64,000 nucleotides of DNA from Bacteroidales bacterium (GTDB lineage: Bacteria; Bacteroidota; Bacteroidia; Bacteroidales; FEN-979): positions 1 to 64,000 of the forward strand of contig JAUXWT010000057.1 in NCBI GenBank assembly GCA_030681475.1. The letters run 5' to 3'. Below, piece after piece: positions 8,154 through 17,356 of the stretch (position 1 is the stretch's first letter; each line of letters begins with the position of its first letter). Position numbers and translations under genes: made by a program. The notes beneath the pieces were generated by a model. The model had not been told where the DNA came from, ran no database searches, and saw nothing but the letters and a program-made list of their open reading frames with translations.

Positions 8154-10598
8154 TTAAGCCAGGATCTTGTATTGAATTTCTGTTTCGGTCAGTGATGTCA
8201 TTTCAGGTAAATATTTATCCGCCAGGGACTTATTCGCAAAATAAATTTCATCTACATTTTTGTAATTCTCTGCAAACCAGGTACGCCAATTTTCCTGATA
8301 CCATGCACCGTATAATACTTCGATCCCCAGTTGTTCCATACCCGATACCGCAGGTTCGGTTTGTTGAAAATTATCCGGCAGGTACTTGACCATATAACCC
8401 TTCTCCAAAAATTCCCGGATTATTGCGGCTGGCTCCTCTTTTCCGGCAATCCCAAACCTATCGGGAACGGAATGGCCAATCATCAGCGCCGTCAATTTGT
8501 CTTTACTTCTGTCACGTGCCCTGAACAGATTCTCATCCCTGTCATAATGATTTTTACTCAATTCCTCTTTCCATTTTAAATAAAAAACCTTCTGATTATC
8601 ATCCTGTTTCTTTTTTACTCCCTGGGTAATATCTGTTCCGTGCGAAATTCCTTCAAAATGTACCACCCTCGATTTTGGCTGATATACAGTACGAAACCCT
8701 TGCAACCTGATCTGCATGGCCAGGTCGGTATCTTCATAATAAGCGGGGGCATATTGCGGATCAAAGCCTCCGAGTTTATCCCATAGGTCTTTCCTGACGC
8801 AAATACTGGCGCCTGAGCAATAATCCACATCCTTGAAATAGTTGTATTGGGGCAGGTCAGGATCGTCTTCCCTGCCATAATTCATGGCTGAGGCATCCCG
8901 GAATACGACTCCTCCGGCCTCCTGCAACTTTCCGTTCGAAAAGATCAGCTTTGATCCTGCCATCCCAACACCGGGCGCCTCTTCCATCGTTCTCATGAGC
9001 CAATAGAGCCACTCCGGCTGTACCAGGGTGTCGTTATTCAGAAAGATCAGATATTTCCCCTTTGCAGCCTTTGCCGCCTTGTTGCAGTTAAATAAAAAAC
9101 CCAGGTTTGATTCATTCCGTATTGTATGGATATTTCTGACATATTGATCGGAAAATCTTGTATCGTCGTCAGAACAATCGTCAATGAGAATGATCTCATA
9201 TAAAATTCCTTCAGTGGTTTTCAGGATCGAACTGAGGCAGCCGTAGGTGTATTCCCATTGATTGTGTACCGGGATGATGATTGATACCATCGGGTTAGTA
9301 TCAAATTTGGGAAATTCAAGCAACGCTGTATTTTTTACAACGTTATTATGAACGGTTACTTCCTTTTGCGGTAAAATTACAGGCGAATTATTTTTTTCCT
9401 GATCATTTTTGAACAAAAAAAAACTTTTACATCGCTGAATGAACTTGTTACGAAATATTTGAAAAACACTTTTTGGCCGATTTTCGGCAAAATAATCAAC
9501 AAGATCTCTGATTTTCTCTTTCACCGCCTCATACGAACAAATCGCCGAATTAAGTTGCTGTCCGGCCAGCCCCATTTCGCGTTGCAAAGCATCATCGTTT
9601 AGAAGAGTTATTATAAGCGATGCGAATTCACCCGGGTCGTCGGTGATCATAATTTGTTTGCCATGCTCTGCTTCAAATCCCTGTGCCCCGATCATGGTCG
9701 ACACTACCGGTATCCCATGAGCCATGGCTTCATTCACCTTTCCCTTCATTCCGCCTCCGAACCGCAATGGCGCAACCGACACGGCGGCCATGTCAAGATA
9801 AGGCCTGGTTTCAGGTACGAAACCCGTCACTTCTATCCCGGGAATATTACCCAAAGCCAACACCTCTTCGGTTGGTTCGCTTCCGATGATTAAAAACCTG
9901 GCCTTAGGGCAGGCACGATGCACTGTTGGCCAGATTTCAGAGGCAAACCATTTTACAGCATCCGGATTCGGGTACCAGGCATAACATCCGATAAAGATCA
10001 CAACCGGGTCCCTTTTCCCTGGTTTCCTGGGAGCAACGGGAACAATATTAGGGATAAGAAACACATTGCCGACCCGATCAACATTTGAAAGCAGGTGAAG
10101 GTCTTCCTTGCTCACGGCAATCGTTGCGTCGGCGGATTTATAAACTTCGAGTTCGTTTTTTTTGGTGATCAAAACCTGCGATTGTTCAATTTGCCCTAAT
10201 CTTGCCTGCGATTCTTCCCTGGCATAATGCACATCCACGGAATCTACGATGGTAAAAGCGCCTGGCTGGGCCTTTCTGAAAAGAGGCATCAGTTCCTTTG
10301 CTACCCAATAAAGATTGAAGTATGCCCCCTGATATTTATTGTCATTGATCGAATTCCTGAAAGTATTCTCACTGAAGGGTAAAACACGGATTCCTTTTTC
10401 TTCAAGAAGTTTAAAATAAGGAGCCATCTCGTCTGTAAATGTCCAATTAATCTCATAAATGGTTTCTGCAATACAAAAGTCGATGTCCCAGAATTCAACC
10501 AGCATTTCGAGAATTGACACCAGCCTGCGTTCTCCTGAATTCTTATCCGGCCTGGGAATATTGTTGGCAACAAAAAGGATCTTTGGTTTATTTTCCAT
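8154..10598 (-). CDS. Two-domain glycosyltransferase (GT4 + GT2)
   Basis: An 814-residue protein. Residues 1-370 form a GT4-like GT-B enzyme: KILFVANNIPRPDKNSGERR at the start, then VIFIGCYAWYPNPDA, and the donor-site block AVSVAPLRFGGGMKGKVNEA. After a linker, residues 440-680 form a GT2 GT-A enzyme with VSIIIPVHNQ, an NND acceptor/metal motif and YYEDTDLAMQIRLQGFRT. The last 110 residues look like the start of a further unrecognised domain. It probably adds two successive sugars to the exported glycan. Its start overlaps the end of the next WbsX gene by 11 bases, so the two are translated from one message. Confidence 0.85.
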   Translation of the reverse strand: MENKPKILFVANNIPRPDKNSGERRLVSILEMLVEFWDIDFCIAETIYEINWTFTDEMAPYFKLLEEKGIRVLPFSENTFRNSINDNKYQGAYFNLYWVAKELMPLFRKAQPGAFTIVDSVDVHYAREESQARLGQIEQSQVLITKKNELEVYKSADATIAVSKEDLHLLSNVDRVGNVFLIPNIVPVAPRKPGKRDPVVIFIGCYAWYPNPDAVKWFASEIWPTVHRACPKARFLIIGSEPTEEVLALGNIPGIEVTGFVPETRPYLDMAAVSVAPLRFGGGMKGKVNEAMAHGIPVVSTMIGAQGFEAEHGKQIMITDDPGEFASLIITLLNDDALQREMGLAGQQLNSAICSYEAVKEKIRDLVDYFAENRPKSVFQIFRNKFIQRCKSFFLFKNDQEKNNSPVILPQKEVTVHNNVVKNTALLEFPKFDTNPMVSIIIPVHNQWEYTYGCLSSILKTTEGILYEIILIDDCSDDDTRFSDQYVRNIHTIRNESNLGFLFNCNKAAKAAKGKYLIFLNNDTLVQPEWLYWLMRTMEEAPGVGMAGSKLIFSNGKLQEAGGVVFRDASAMNYGREDDPDLPQYNYFKDVDYCSGASICVRKDLWDKLGGFDPQYAPAYYEDTDLAMQIRLQGFRTVYQPKSRVVHFEGISHGTDITQGVKKKQDDNQKVFYLKWKEELSKNHYDRDENLFRARDRSKDKLTALMIGHSVPDRFGIAGKEEPAAIIREFLEKGYMVKYLPDNFQQTEPAVSGMEQLGIEVLYGAWYQENWRTWFAENYKNVDEIYFANKSLADKYLPEMTSLTETEIQYKILA

Positions 10599-11898
10599 TT
10601 TTAATGATCTTAAAACGCTTCAAACAATTAAGCAGTTGAATCGGAACCCACATGATGAACTTTCCTACTTTGAATGTGTAAGAATTTCTGATCATGTCGG
10701 CCTCAGACGACAGGGGGGCATCAAATTGAACGTTTCGTCGCTCCGGGATTGAATTGTCTTCCGATATTTTGATCGAAACAAGAGTACACTTTTTTTTCAG
10801 CATCTCCAGCGCTTTATCTACTTCAACCTTTTCATTCACAGCCTCCTTTGTAGCTTCCAGCCACCGTAAACCATATTTCTGATCCGGTTCGAGGTGGGCG
10901 CCTTCCGCCCATTCGTTCCATGCGTTGATGAACACCAGCCGTTCATCGCCGGTGTGTTCGGCACGGGTGAGGGCAATAGTGGCCTTTAAAAAGAGCTTGT
11001 AAAGGTCAGGAGATGAATTGATAAATATAGCGCTGGAATTTTGCCTTCTCGGGGTATTATCCCAGGCAGGAAAAACCCCTCTGAAAAACTTATATTCGGG
11101 TTTGACAATCCTGGTCATATAGTTAACGATACTGGGATAGTTGATAATCCAATTATCCTTGATATCCTCATAATTCAGCCCGTTTGTTTCGGCGAACAGT
11201 TTGATATCCACCCTGCAACTTGGATGAAAATCGAGCGGAAACTGAACCGTACCGTCAAACCCGATCCGGGCAGGATCGATATCTTTGATGAAGTTGTTAA
11301 CAGCGCAAAGATACAACTCCTCATTGATCTCCTTTTTGACAATGTTCCGCCATGTTTCTGCTGTTTTTTTTGGAACCGGCATACGATCGACCCTGTAAAC
11401 CAGTACCAACAGCTTGTTGTTGACCCTGATGTATCTTTTGTCCTGCAAAACAGGGATCAACTGGTGAATAAAGTTTACATCATCCTCATGCGAATGAACT
11501 TGTTCAATCAGGATATGGGCGTCATTGCCATCCCATCTTCTGGTCCAGTTTTCATTGGCCCAGCAGATGCAAAAGGGGAAATCGGGCTGCCCGGAAGTCA
11601 GATTCTCATCCAGCGGCCTGTTCAGGAGCCGTTTACCATTGAAGTAGTAGTAATAGTAACAAAAACCATAAATACCATGTTCCCTGGCCAACCGGGCTTG
11701 TGCCTCCCGGACTTCGGCCACCCTCAGGTCATAAAAACCCAGATCGGCCGGCAGATGTGGCTGGTAATGTCCCCGAAAAACAGGCTTTGCTGCAGCTACA
11801 TTCATCCACTCCGTGAATCCCTTTCCCCACCATTCATCATTCTCCGGGATCGGATGAAATTGTGGTAAATAAAAGGCGATTAATCGGGTATCATTCAT
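10588..11898 (-). CDS. WbsX-type / GH99-like protein with C-terminal extension
   Basis: A 436-residue protein. Residues 1-350 repeat the WbsX blocks: AFYLPQFHPIPENDEWWG at the N-terminus and FINAWNEWAEGAHLEPD near 325. Compared with the copy at 7005-8105 it has an extra 70 residues at the C-terminus with no recognised domain. It overlaps the two-domain glycosyltransferase gene by 11 bases. Two different WbsX proteins in one cluster suggest two distinct sugar steps, but the donor sugars cannot be read from the sequence. Confidence 0.8.
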   Translation of the reverse strand: MNDTRLIAFYLPQFHPIPENDEWWGKGFTEWMNVAAAKPVFRGHYQPHLPADLGFYDLRVAEVREAQARLAREHGIYGFCYYYYYFNGKRLLNRPLDENLTSGQPDFPFCICWANENWTRRWDGNDAHILIEQVHSHEDDVNFIHQLIPVLQDKRYIRVNNKLLVLVYRVDRMPVPKKTAETWRNIVKKEINEELYLCAVNNFIKDIDPARIGFDGTVQFPLDFHPSCRVDIKLFAETNGLNYEDIKDNWIINYPSIVNYMTRIVKPEYKFFRGVFPAWDNTPRRQNSSAIFINSSPDLYKLFLKATIALTRAEHTGDERLVFINAWNEWAEGAHLEPDQKYGLRWLEATKEAVNEKVEVDKALEMLKKKCTLVSIKISEDNSIPERRNVQFDAPLSSEADMIRNSYTFKVGKFIMWVPIQLLNCLKRFKIIKNGK

Positions 11899-11995
11899 TC
11901 AATAGGCCTCTATCATGTGAAATATGGCTGTAAAAATAGTTTATTTCACAGGATTTTGAATGATATAACGGTGGAATTATTACCCGCAGACTAAT

Positions 11996-12604
11996 TTACT
12001 TGCAGTTCTTCTTGACCAGTTCAACCGCTACCGAATTTCCAAGTTGAGATGCCATGGTGAGATCGGCACAAGCCTCCTGCGTTAATCCTGATTTTAGGTA
12101 CAATTGCCCCCTGTCAAGATAAGCTTCAGTCAGTTTGGGATCGAGGGAAATTGCCTTGTTCAAATCTGCAAATGCTTCATTATTACCTGTGTTCATCTTG
12201 CAGAACCCCCTTAAGTGATAGGCCTTTGCGTTTACCGAATCATATTGGATTGCCTTGTCTAAATCAGCGATTGCTTTCGCGAAATTATTTAACATTCTTT
12301 CACCTGTTGCACGACACATATAGGCATTGGCATTCTTTGGAAGTTTTTCAATTACGATAGAGTAATCCGAAACAGCCCCCTGATAATCTTTAACCATTGT
12401 TTTTGTATTACCGCGGTGCCAAATGGCGACGATATTAATGGTGGTATCCTTCTCTATTGCTTTGTCATAATCAGCAATTGCATCTTTATAATTGCCCGCT
12501 TTGGCTTTGGCCTCAGCCGATTCGTAAAGTTCTTTACTGGTTTTGCTGCTGCAGGCGGTGAGAATATACATTATCACAACGGCCAGTGAAAGGATCTTTT
12601 TCAT
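11996..12604 (-). CDS. TPR-repeat lipoprotein
   Basis: A 202-residue protein starting with a lipoprotein signal: basic N-terminus, a hydrophobic run and the lipobox LTAC at about 15-18. The mature part contains about four to five tetratricopeptide repeats (AIADYDKAIEKD, AVSDYSIVIEKLP, AIADLDKAIQYDS, AFADLNKAISLDP). Such proteins are peripheral scaffolds of the periplasmic face of a membrane. It is 97 bases upstream of the WbsX gene and may have its own promoter. No specific role in glycan export can be shown. Confidence 0.8.
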   Translation of the reverse strand: MKKILSLAVVIMYILTACSSKTSKELYESAEAKAKAGNYKDAIADYDKAIEKDTTINIVAIWHRGNTKTMVKDYQGAVSDYSIVIEKLPKNANAYMCRATGERMLNNFAKAIADLDKAIQYDSVNAKAYHLRGFCKMNTGNNEAFADLNKAISLDPKLTEAYLDRGQLYLKSGLTQEACADLTMASQLGNSVAVELVKKNCK

Positions 12605-12891
12605 AATAAATGTTTTTAATTATATCTGACTGGGTGTTAAACTAATAAACGTTAATGTTGCAAATAACTCAAGGATCATGAATATGAATACCGTAGTTCA
12701 GCAGGCAAAAATAAAAAGATTTTGTTGATTACCCGTGAAAAAAATCTATGGGGTTTAACGAAAGAAATATAATTTCAAAATCACCCACCATCCATGTAAT
12801 TGTAAAATAGTTAGCTTTGTATTATTAAAAAGTTTCAAAATGCAACATAATGAACGTACCTTTATATGGTGTTACTTAATGGCCGACAAAT
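12605..12891. other. Divergent intergenic region
   Basis: A 287-bp AT-rich gap between the divergent TPR lipoprotein gene and the GT2/coiled-coil gene. No open frame of interest is present. The only element I can support is the + strand promoter-like box at 12812-12819. Confidence 0.6.
12812..12819 (+). promoter_or_regulatory. Bacteroidota-type -7 box (TAGCTTTG)
   Basis: Matches TAnnTTTG and lies about 73 bases before the ATG of the GT2/coiled-coil gene. No good -33 TTG is found at the usual spacing, so the match could be chance in AT-rich DNA. Confidence 0.4.
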
Positions 12892-14475
12892 ATGATCCTC
12901 CCAAAGATATCAATCATTACCCCAACATTTAACGTTGGTGAATCTATTGAAGCAGTATTGCTGTCAGTCGCCAACCAAACGTATAAGAACATTGAGCATA
13001 TCATTGTTGATGGCGCCTCAAAGGATAAAACGCTTTCGACCGTGCGCCGGTTTCAGAAAAAATATAAAAACATCCGGTTGTCGACCAAAAAGGATTCGGG
13101 GATCTATCATGCCATGAACAAGGGAATGGATATGTGCACAGGTGATTGGATCTATTTTATCGGCGCTGATGATGCCTTTTACAATGAGCATGTTTTGACG
13201 GAACTATTCGAATTGGGACTATTTCAGGAAGAGCAGGTTATATACGGAAATGTAGTTATAAAAGGGGATGCGCCTTGGGCAAAGGACAACACCATATACG
13301 ACGGGCCTTTTAATTTGGAAAAATTATTCAGATGGAATTTATGTCATCAAAGTATCTTATATCCCAAAAGTGTTATCAAACTAGTAGGCTACTATGAAAC
13401 TAAATACAAGGTTACCTCCGACTGGGATTATAATATTCGATGCTGGGCCAAATACAACTTTACATACGCAGATAAGATCATTGCATTTTTTACGACCGGG
13501 GGCAAATCGTCACAGGGTGGTGATTATTCCCTCCACCTTGATTTCCCGAACAATGTGATTAAATATTTTGACCTTGATGTGCTTGACTCAAATCTCTTTT
13601 TGGCCACATCTCAGTTTTATTACCCGATGTCACGTTACCGTGAAAATGAACATATTGCTAAAATTATGGAGTTGGAGACGGAAACCGGGAAATTAAAACA
13701 ACAGATTTCAGATCAGCAAAATGAGCATGCTGAGATAATTGCTGAGATTCAAAATAATCATGTAACATCCGTTGGAACCATGCGTTCAGAATTTGATGAA
13801 GCCTTTACAAAATCAAAGACTGAGCATGAGCAAATCGTTTCAAAATTAACAGCAGAATCTGAAAACGAATTGAAGAATCTGAAAACTGAGTTCGATCAAG
13901 CTGTAAATGAATTAAAAGCTGCAAACGAAGATCAGGTAAAAAATATAACTGCCGGGTTTACACAAACCATTGTCAGTCTAAATGATGAACATGATCATTT
14001 TATTACTGATTTAAAAGCTAAACATGATCAGGTCATCGTCAATATGGAAGTCGAACATGAGTTTTCATTAAATTTGTTAAAAACCAATCATTTAGAATCG
14101 ATCAATATCATTAAGGAGGGTTATGAAGAGATCGTCAGCGCGTTGAAGGCCAAACAACTTGCGGAAACGGAGTTCTTTAAACAAAAAGAGGCAGAGTTAA
14201 TTCACCTTAATGAGGCCAGTAACCAACGTATTGTCTCCCTAGAAAGTACAATATCCCGGAATGAGCGACATTTCGATGAATTGGTTGAAAAATATAGCAA
14301 TGATATCGTACGTCTTAATGAGGAGATGGTGAATCTCAAGAAGGAAATCCTGTATAAAAAACAAGAGATTGCTGAAATTTTCGACTCCTATACCTGGAAA
14401 ACAGGGAAAATCCTCCTATCTCCTGCCGTTTTTATTGCCAAGGCAATGAAACCCAAAACCCAAAACCCTGAATAA
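12892..14475 (+). CDS. GT2 glycosyltransferase with long C-terminal coiled coil
   Basis: A 527-residue protein. Residues 1-240 form a WcaE-like GT2 domain: ISIITPTFNVGESI, VDGASKDKT, and IYFIGADD at the metal-binding position. Residues about 255-500 are a long coiled coil rich in Glu, Lys, His and Gln, with recurring short units such as EHDHF, KHDQVI and EHEFS. The C-terminus ends in a basic amphipathic tail. The coiled coil could mediate oligomerisation or act as a ruler or scaffold, as in some polymer-length-control systems; this is inference. It is followed 17 bases later by a methyltransferase gene. Confidence 0.8.
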   Translation: MILPKISIITPTFNVGESIEAVLLSVANQTYKNIEHIIVDGASKDKTLSTVRRFQKKYKNIRLSTKKDSGIYHAMNKGMDMCTGDWIYFIGADDAFYNEHVLTELFELGLFQEEQVIYGNVVIKGDAPWAKDNTIYDGPFNLEKLFRWNLCHQSILYPKSVIKLVGYYETKYKVTSDWDYNIRCWAKYNFTYADKIIAFFTTGGKSSQGGDYSLHLDFPNNVIKYFDLDVLDSNLFLATSQFYYPMSRYRENEHIAKIMELETETGKLKQQISDQQNEHAEIIAEIQNNHVTSVGTMRSEFDEAFTKSKTEHEQIVSKLTAESENELKNLKTEFDQAVNELKAANEDQVKNITAGFTQTIVSLNDEHDHFITDLKAKHDQVIVNMEVEHEFSLNLLKTNHLESINIIKEGYEEIVSALKAKQLAETEFFKQKEAELIHLNEASNQRIVSLESTISRNERHFDELVEKYSNDIVRLNEEMVNLKKEILYKKQEIAEIFDSYTWKTGKILLSPAVFIAKAMKPKTQNPE

Positions 14476-14492
14476 AAAATTGAACATCTGCC

Positions 14493-15374
14493 ATGTACAA
14501 GGAATTCTCTAAGACCCTGCATATTCTCGACGAAAAAATTCTGAACCTTGACGACAGGCAAATACAGCAAGGATTCGAATCGGTTCCCCTCGAAATTTTC
14601 AGTAAGCTTCAGATTGATCGTCCTGCCGAATTCCCAAACCTGATGAAATGGTTGCCGGTCATGCCCTCCACGGCAGTCCAGCAATCATGGACAGGTAATT
14701 CAGATCATGAATTGATGAAGCAGTCCGTAAGCTTCCTCAAAACAACTGTAGGTAAGTATCATGAAATCGCAGGCAAACCATTAAATCGTGGTCATGTCCT
14801 GGATTTTGGCTGCGGATGGGGCAGGCTGATCCGATTGTTATATAAATATGTTCCTGCCGAAAGTATCTATGGTGTTGATCCATGGGACCAATCCATTGAT
14901 CTGTGTCATCAAACGCATCTTCATGGCAATATTGCTCTTTCCGACTACCTTCCCGTATCCCTTCCGGTTCCCTCATCAATTAAATTTGACCTGGTGATCG
15001 CCTTTTCCGTTTTTACTCACCTCTCTGAAAGAGCCTTTAATGCTTGTGCTGAAGTAATCCAGCAATACATGTCACCAAATGGCGTTTTGGCATTGACAAT
15101 CAGACCCGTTGAATTCTGGACATTCATTCATGGAACAACCCCGTTCTTTGCTAAAATAGATCTTTCTCAAAAGCTTGAGGATCACGAACAACGAGGGTTC
15201 GCATTTTTTCCTCATGAGCGGGAAAAAGTTTTAGGAGATATAACCTATGGTGAAAGTACAGTTTCCATCGATTACCTGATGAACGCATTTTCAGGAATGA
15301 AGCTATGCGGAATCGAATGGAGTGAAATCGATCCGTTGCAAATCGTCGTTTTTCTGCAAAAAGGCACGGAATAA
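14493..15374 (+). CDS. Class I SAM-dependent methyltransferase
   Basis: A 293-residue soluble protein. The SAM-binding glycine motif VLDFGCGWGRLIRL is at about 101-114, the acidic strand-2 end is in YGVDP, and FDLVIAFSVFTHL is the post-motif. An N-terminal helical region of 90 residues precedes it. It lies between two glycosyltransferase genes on the + strand and is likely to methylate a sugar residue of the same polymer. The position methylated cannot be inferred. Confidence 0.8.
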   Translation: MYKEFSKTLHILDEKILNLDDRQIQQGFESVPLEIFSKLQIDRPAEFPNLMKWLPVMPSTAVQQSWTGNSDHELMKQSVSFLKTTVGKYHEIAGKPLNRGHVLDFGCGWGRLIRLLYKYVPAESIYGVDPWDQSIDLCHQTHLHGNIALSDYLPVSLPVPSSIKFDLVIAFSVFTHLSERAFNACAEVIQQYMSPNGVLALTIRPVEFWTFIHGTTPFFAKIDLSQKLEDHEQRGFAFFPHEREKVLGDITYGESTVSIDYLMNAFSGMKLCGIEWSEIDPLQIVVFLQKGTE

Positions 15375-15409
15375 TCGCCGTTATAATAAACGTATAATAT
15401 TTATAATCA

Positions 15410-16393
15410 GTGTATTGTCAGGAAAATCCAAATATGAATGCCAGGCATAACCCGGATAAATACAATTTAAATCCATGGAAAACTAATGTCATGGAAGGCG
15501 TTTCAATCTTTACGGCAATTAAAAACCGCAAAGAGTCATTTGAAGAGCCCCTGAAGACCTGGCTTGCCCAGGACCAGATTGACGAGATCATTATAGTAGA
15601 TTGGGATTCGAATCAATCACTGGTTCAGATGGTTGAAAAATATCAGAATGGTAAAATATTTCTGGCTGTTGTGAAAGATCAGCCAAAATGGATCCTCTCT
15701 TTTGCCTATAACCTTGCGGCAAGGCTTACGACACGCAACCATATCCTGAAGATAGACGCAGACGTTAAGATCCTGCCGGGATTTTTCGACATGCATGTCA
15801 TCGAACCCGGTAAATTTTATTGCGGTAATTGGAGGATTCGGCGAAACGATAATGAAATGCACTTGAATGGCATCACTTTCCTTCACAGGGATGATTTTTT
15901 CAAGGTCAATGGTTATAATGAGTACATTAAATTTTATGGCTGGGATGACAGCGACCTGTACCGGCGTCTCGAAACGGCCGGTGTGAAACGCAACGACTTT
16001 GACCTCGACACGCTATATCACATACCCCATGGAAACCGTACCCTGTTCCAGGATCAGCGTAATTACCTGCAATCAATCCCGGAAGAAGAAAGAGCTACAT
16101 TCGCCACTTTTGTAAACAGGCATCTTGGAAACACATACGGAAAATGGTCACCATCAAGGAAAATGATGGAGTTCAGCATAACACCCCAGAATGATCATTT
16201 AATTACCTGTTGTCAGTCGGGCATCGACGAAAACCCGATAACACCGGCACTGATCCTGGAAAGTGAAACTGTTGCGCTGAGAGAGCGACTCGAACTCCTC
16301 GGTACAACGTACTCAGAAGATTTACTGAAGAAATTGACCCGTGAAGAACTTCTGGAATTATATATGCGTCATTTCTTAAAAAAGCCTGGTTAA
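15410..16393 (+). CDS. Glycosyltransferase (GT2 / GT27-like C-terminus)
   Basis: Up to 327 residues. GVSIFTAIKNRKESFEEPL starts a GT-A fold, DIDADVK-type acidic residues follow at ILKIDADVKIL, and KFYGWDDSDLYRRLETAG matches the galactosyltransferase C-terminal block that binds the acceptor. The longest frame begins with GTG at 15410. An ATG at 15434, preceded by AGGAAAA, is an equally good start, and the domain itself begins at the ATG at 15491. The sugar is unknown. Confidence 0.75.
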   Translation: MYCQENPNMNARHNPDKYNLNPWKTNVMEGVSIFTAIKNRKESFEEPLKTWLAQDQIDEIIIVDWDSNQSLVQMVEKYQNGKIFLAVVKDQPKWILSFAYNLAARLTTRNHILKIDADVKILPGFFDMHVIEPGKFYCGNWRIRRNDNEMHLNGITFLHRDDFFKVNGYNEYIKFYGWDDSDLYRRLETAGVKRNDFDLDTLYHIPHGNRTLFQDQRNYLQSIPEEERATFATFVNRHLGNTYGKWSPSRKMMEFSITPQNDHLITCCQSGIDENPITPALILESETVALRERLELLGTTYSEDLLKKLTREELLELYMRHFLKKPG

Positions 16394-16415
16394 CTTTCAT
16401 CCGGATTGAATAGTA

Positions 16416-17144
16416 TTAAAGTTGTTTTTCCTGAACAGAACTACCAGGTTCTGTGCAGTTGATAAACGCAGCCATTTTCTGATCCCGGGGGTGTCCCCAT
16501 TCTCCGGTTAATTTGAAATTCAGCCCCGAAAGGTTAGCTATCCAGGTCATCTCCTCCACTGAATAGTGAAACGGATCAAAGTCATAGTTTGTAATAATCC
16601 CTCCGGGATGATGTTGCAACGGTTTCATCCAGATGGATGCAGGCGCCTGAAAGAAAGTTGAAAAATATATTCCATCCTTGTTCAGGAACTTCTTTACCTC
16701 ACATAAACACCGGATAATACTATTCATGGGAAGGTGCGTGAAGACAGATACCGAGACCATAAAATCAAACGACGTTCCAAACCTTTCTATCCTGAACTGA
16801 TCATCAACCAACAGGTTTGGTAATTTGTTTGCCAGTCCCGCCTCCTGAATTTCAACTTTGCCAGCCTGGATGAGAGAGTCATTGATATCCATTCCATAGT
16901 AATTTCCTATTTCAAGATACTTTATGAAATGGATCCCACCCCTTAAACAGCCGCATCCGATATCGAGGAGCTTATGCTGTGGGGTCAATCCCCTGGATCT
17001 TAGAAATTCGAATTGCAGCAAGCCTAACTCTTCCCACATTCCACCAACAAAACCCCGGTGTAATTTTTTATCCATCTCCTCCCTGGTCAACTCCTGGCTG
17101 TAAGAGTTGATCCCTTTCATTGAATTTTCTTTGGGCTCATTCAT
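16416..17144 (-). CDS. Class I SAM-dependent methyltransferase
   Basis: A 242-residue soluble protein with the SAM motif HKLLDIGCGCLRGGIHF at about 57-73, YYGMDIN closing strand 2, and SFDFMVSVSVFTHLP as the later motif. It resembles the methyltransferase at 14493-15374 in these last blocks, suggesting a related but distinct enzyme. Its stop faces the end of the preceding + strand glycosyltransferase gene 22 bases away. It probably methylates a glycan residue. Confidence 0.75.
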   Translation of the reverse strand: MNEPKENSMKGINSYSQELTREEMDKKLHRGFVGGMWEELGLLQFEFLRSRGLTPQHKLLDIGCGCLRGGIHFIKYLEIGNYYGMDINDSLIQAGKVEIQEAGLANKLPNLLVDDQFRIERFGTSFDFMVSVSVFTHLPMNSIIRCLCEVKKFLNKDGIYFSTFFQAPASIWMKPLQHHPGGIITNYDFDPFHYSVEEMTWIANLSGLNFKLTGEWGHPRDQKMAAFINCTEPGSSVQEKQL

Positions 17145-17356
17145 TTACATTGCATTTTGAGTGATCCGGAATCTGTTTCTGCAAAAATCCCTATAAAAAT
17201 CATTAATAACAAATAAAAGGGCGTATAAAATACGCAGTAATAAAGAGATCGCTTTTACACCTGCCACATGGAGAGCATTGGGTGCCTCTATGGCAACGAA
17301 TTTCATTTATATTAATTTGGAGATGGTGACGGATGAACCGTGCGTTATCTACCCTA
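17145..17356. other. Intergenic gap without recognised gene
   Basis: About 210 bp between two minus-strand genes. A minus-strand frame crossing into the next gene exists, but it overlaps the better supported glycosyltransferase. I see no RNA gene or strong hairpin here. Confidence 0.5.

Noticed and set aside
11041..11868. Plus-strand frame of 275 codons opposite the second WbsX gene
   Set aside because: It is a complementary-strand shadow of a gene with clear family motifs; its own product shows none.
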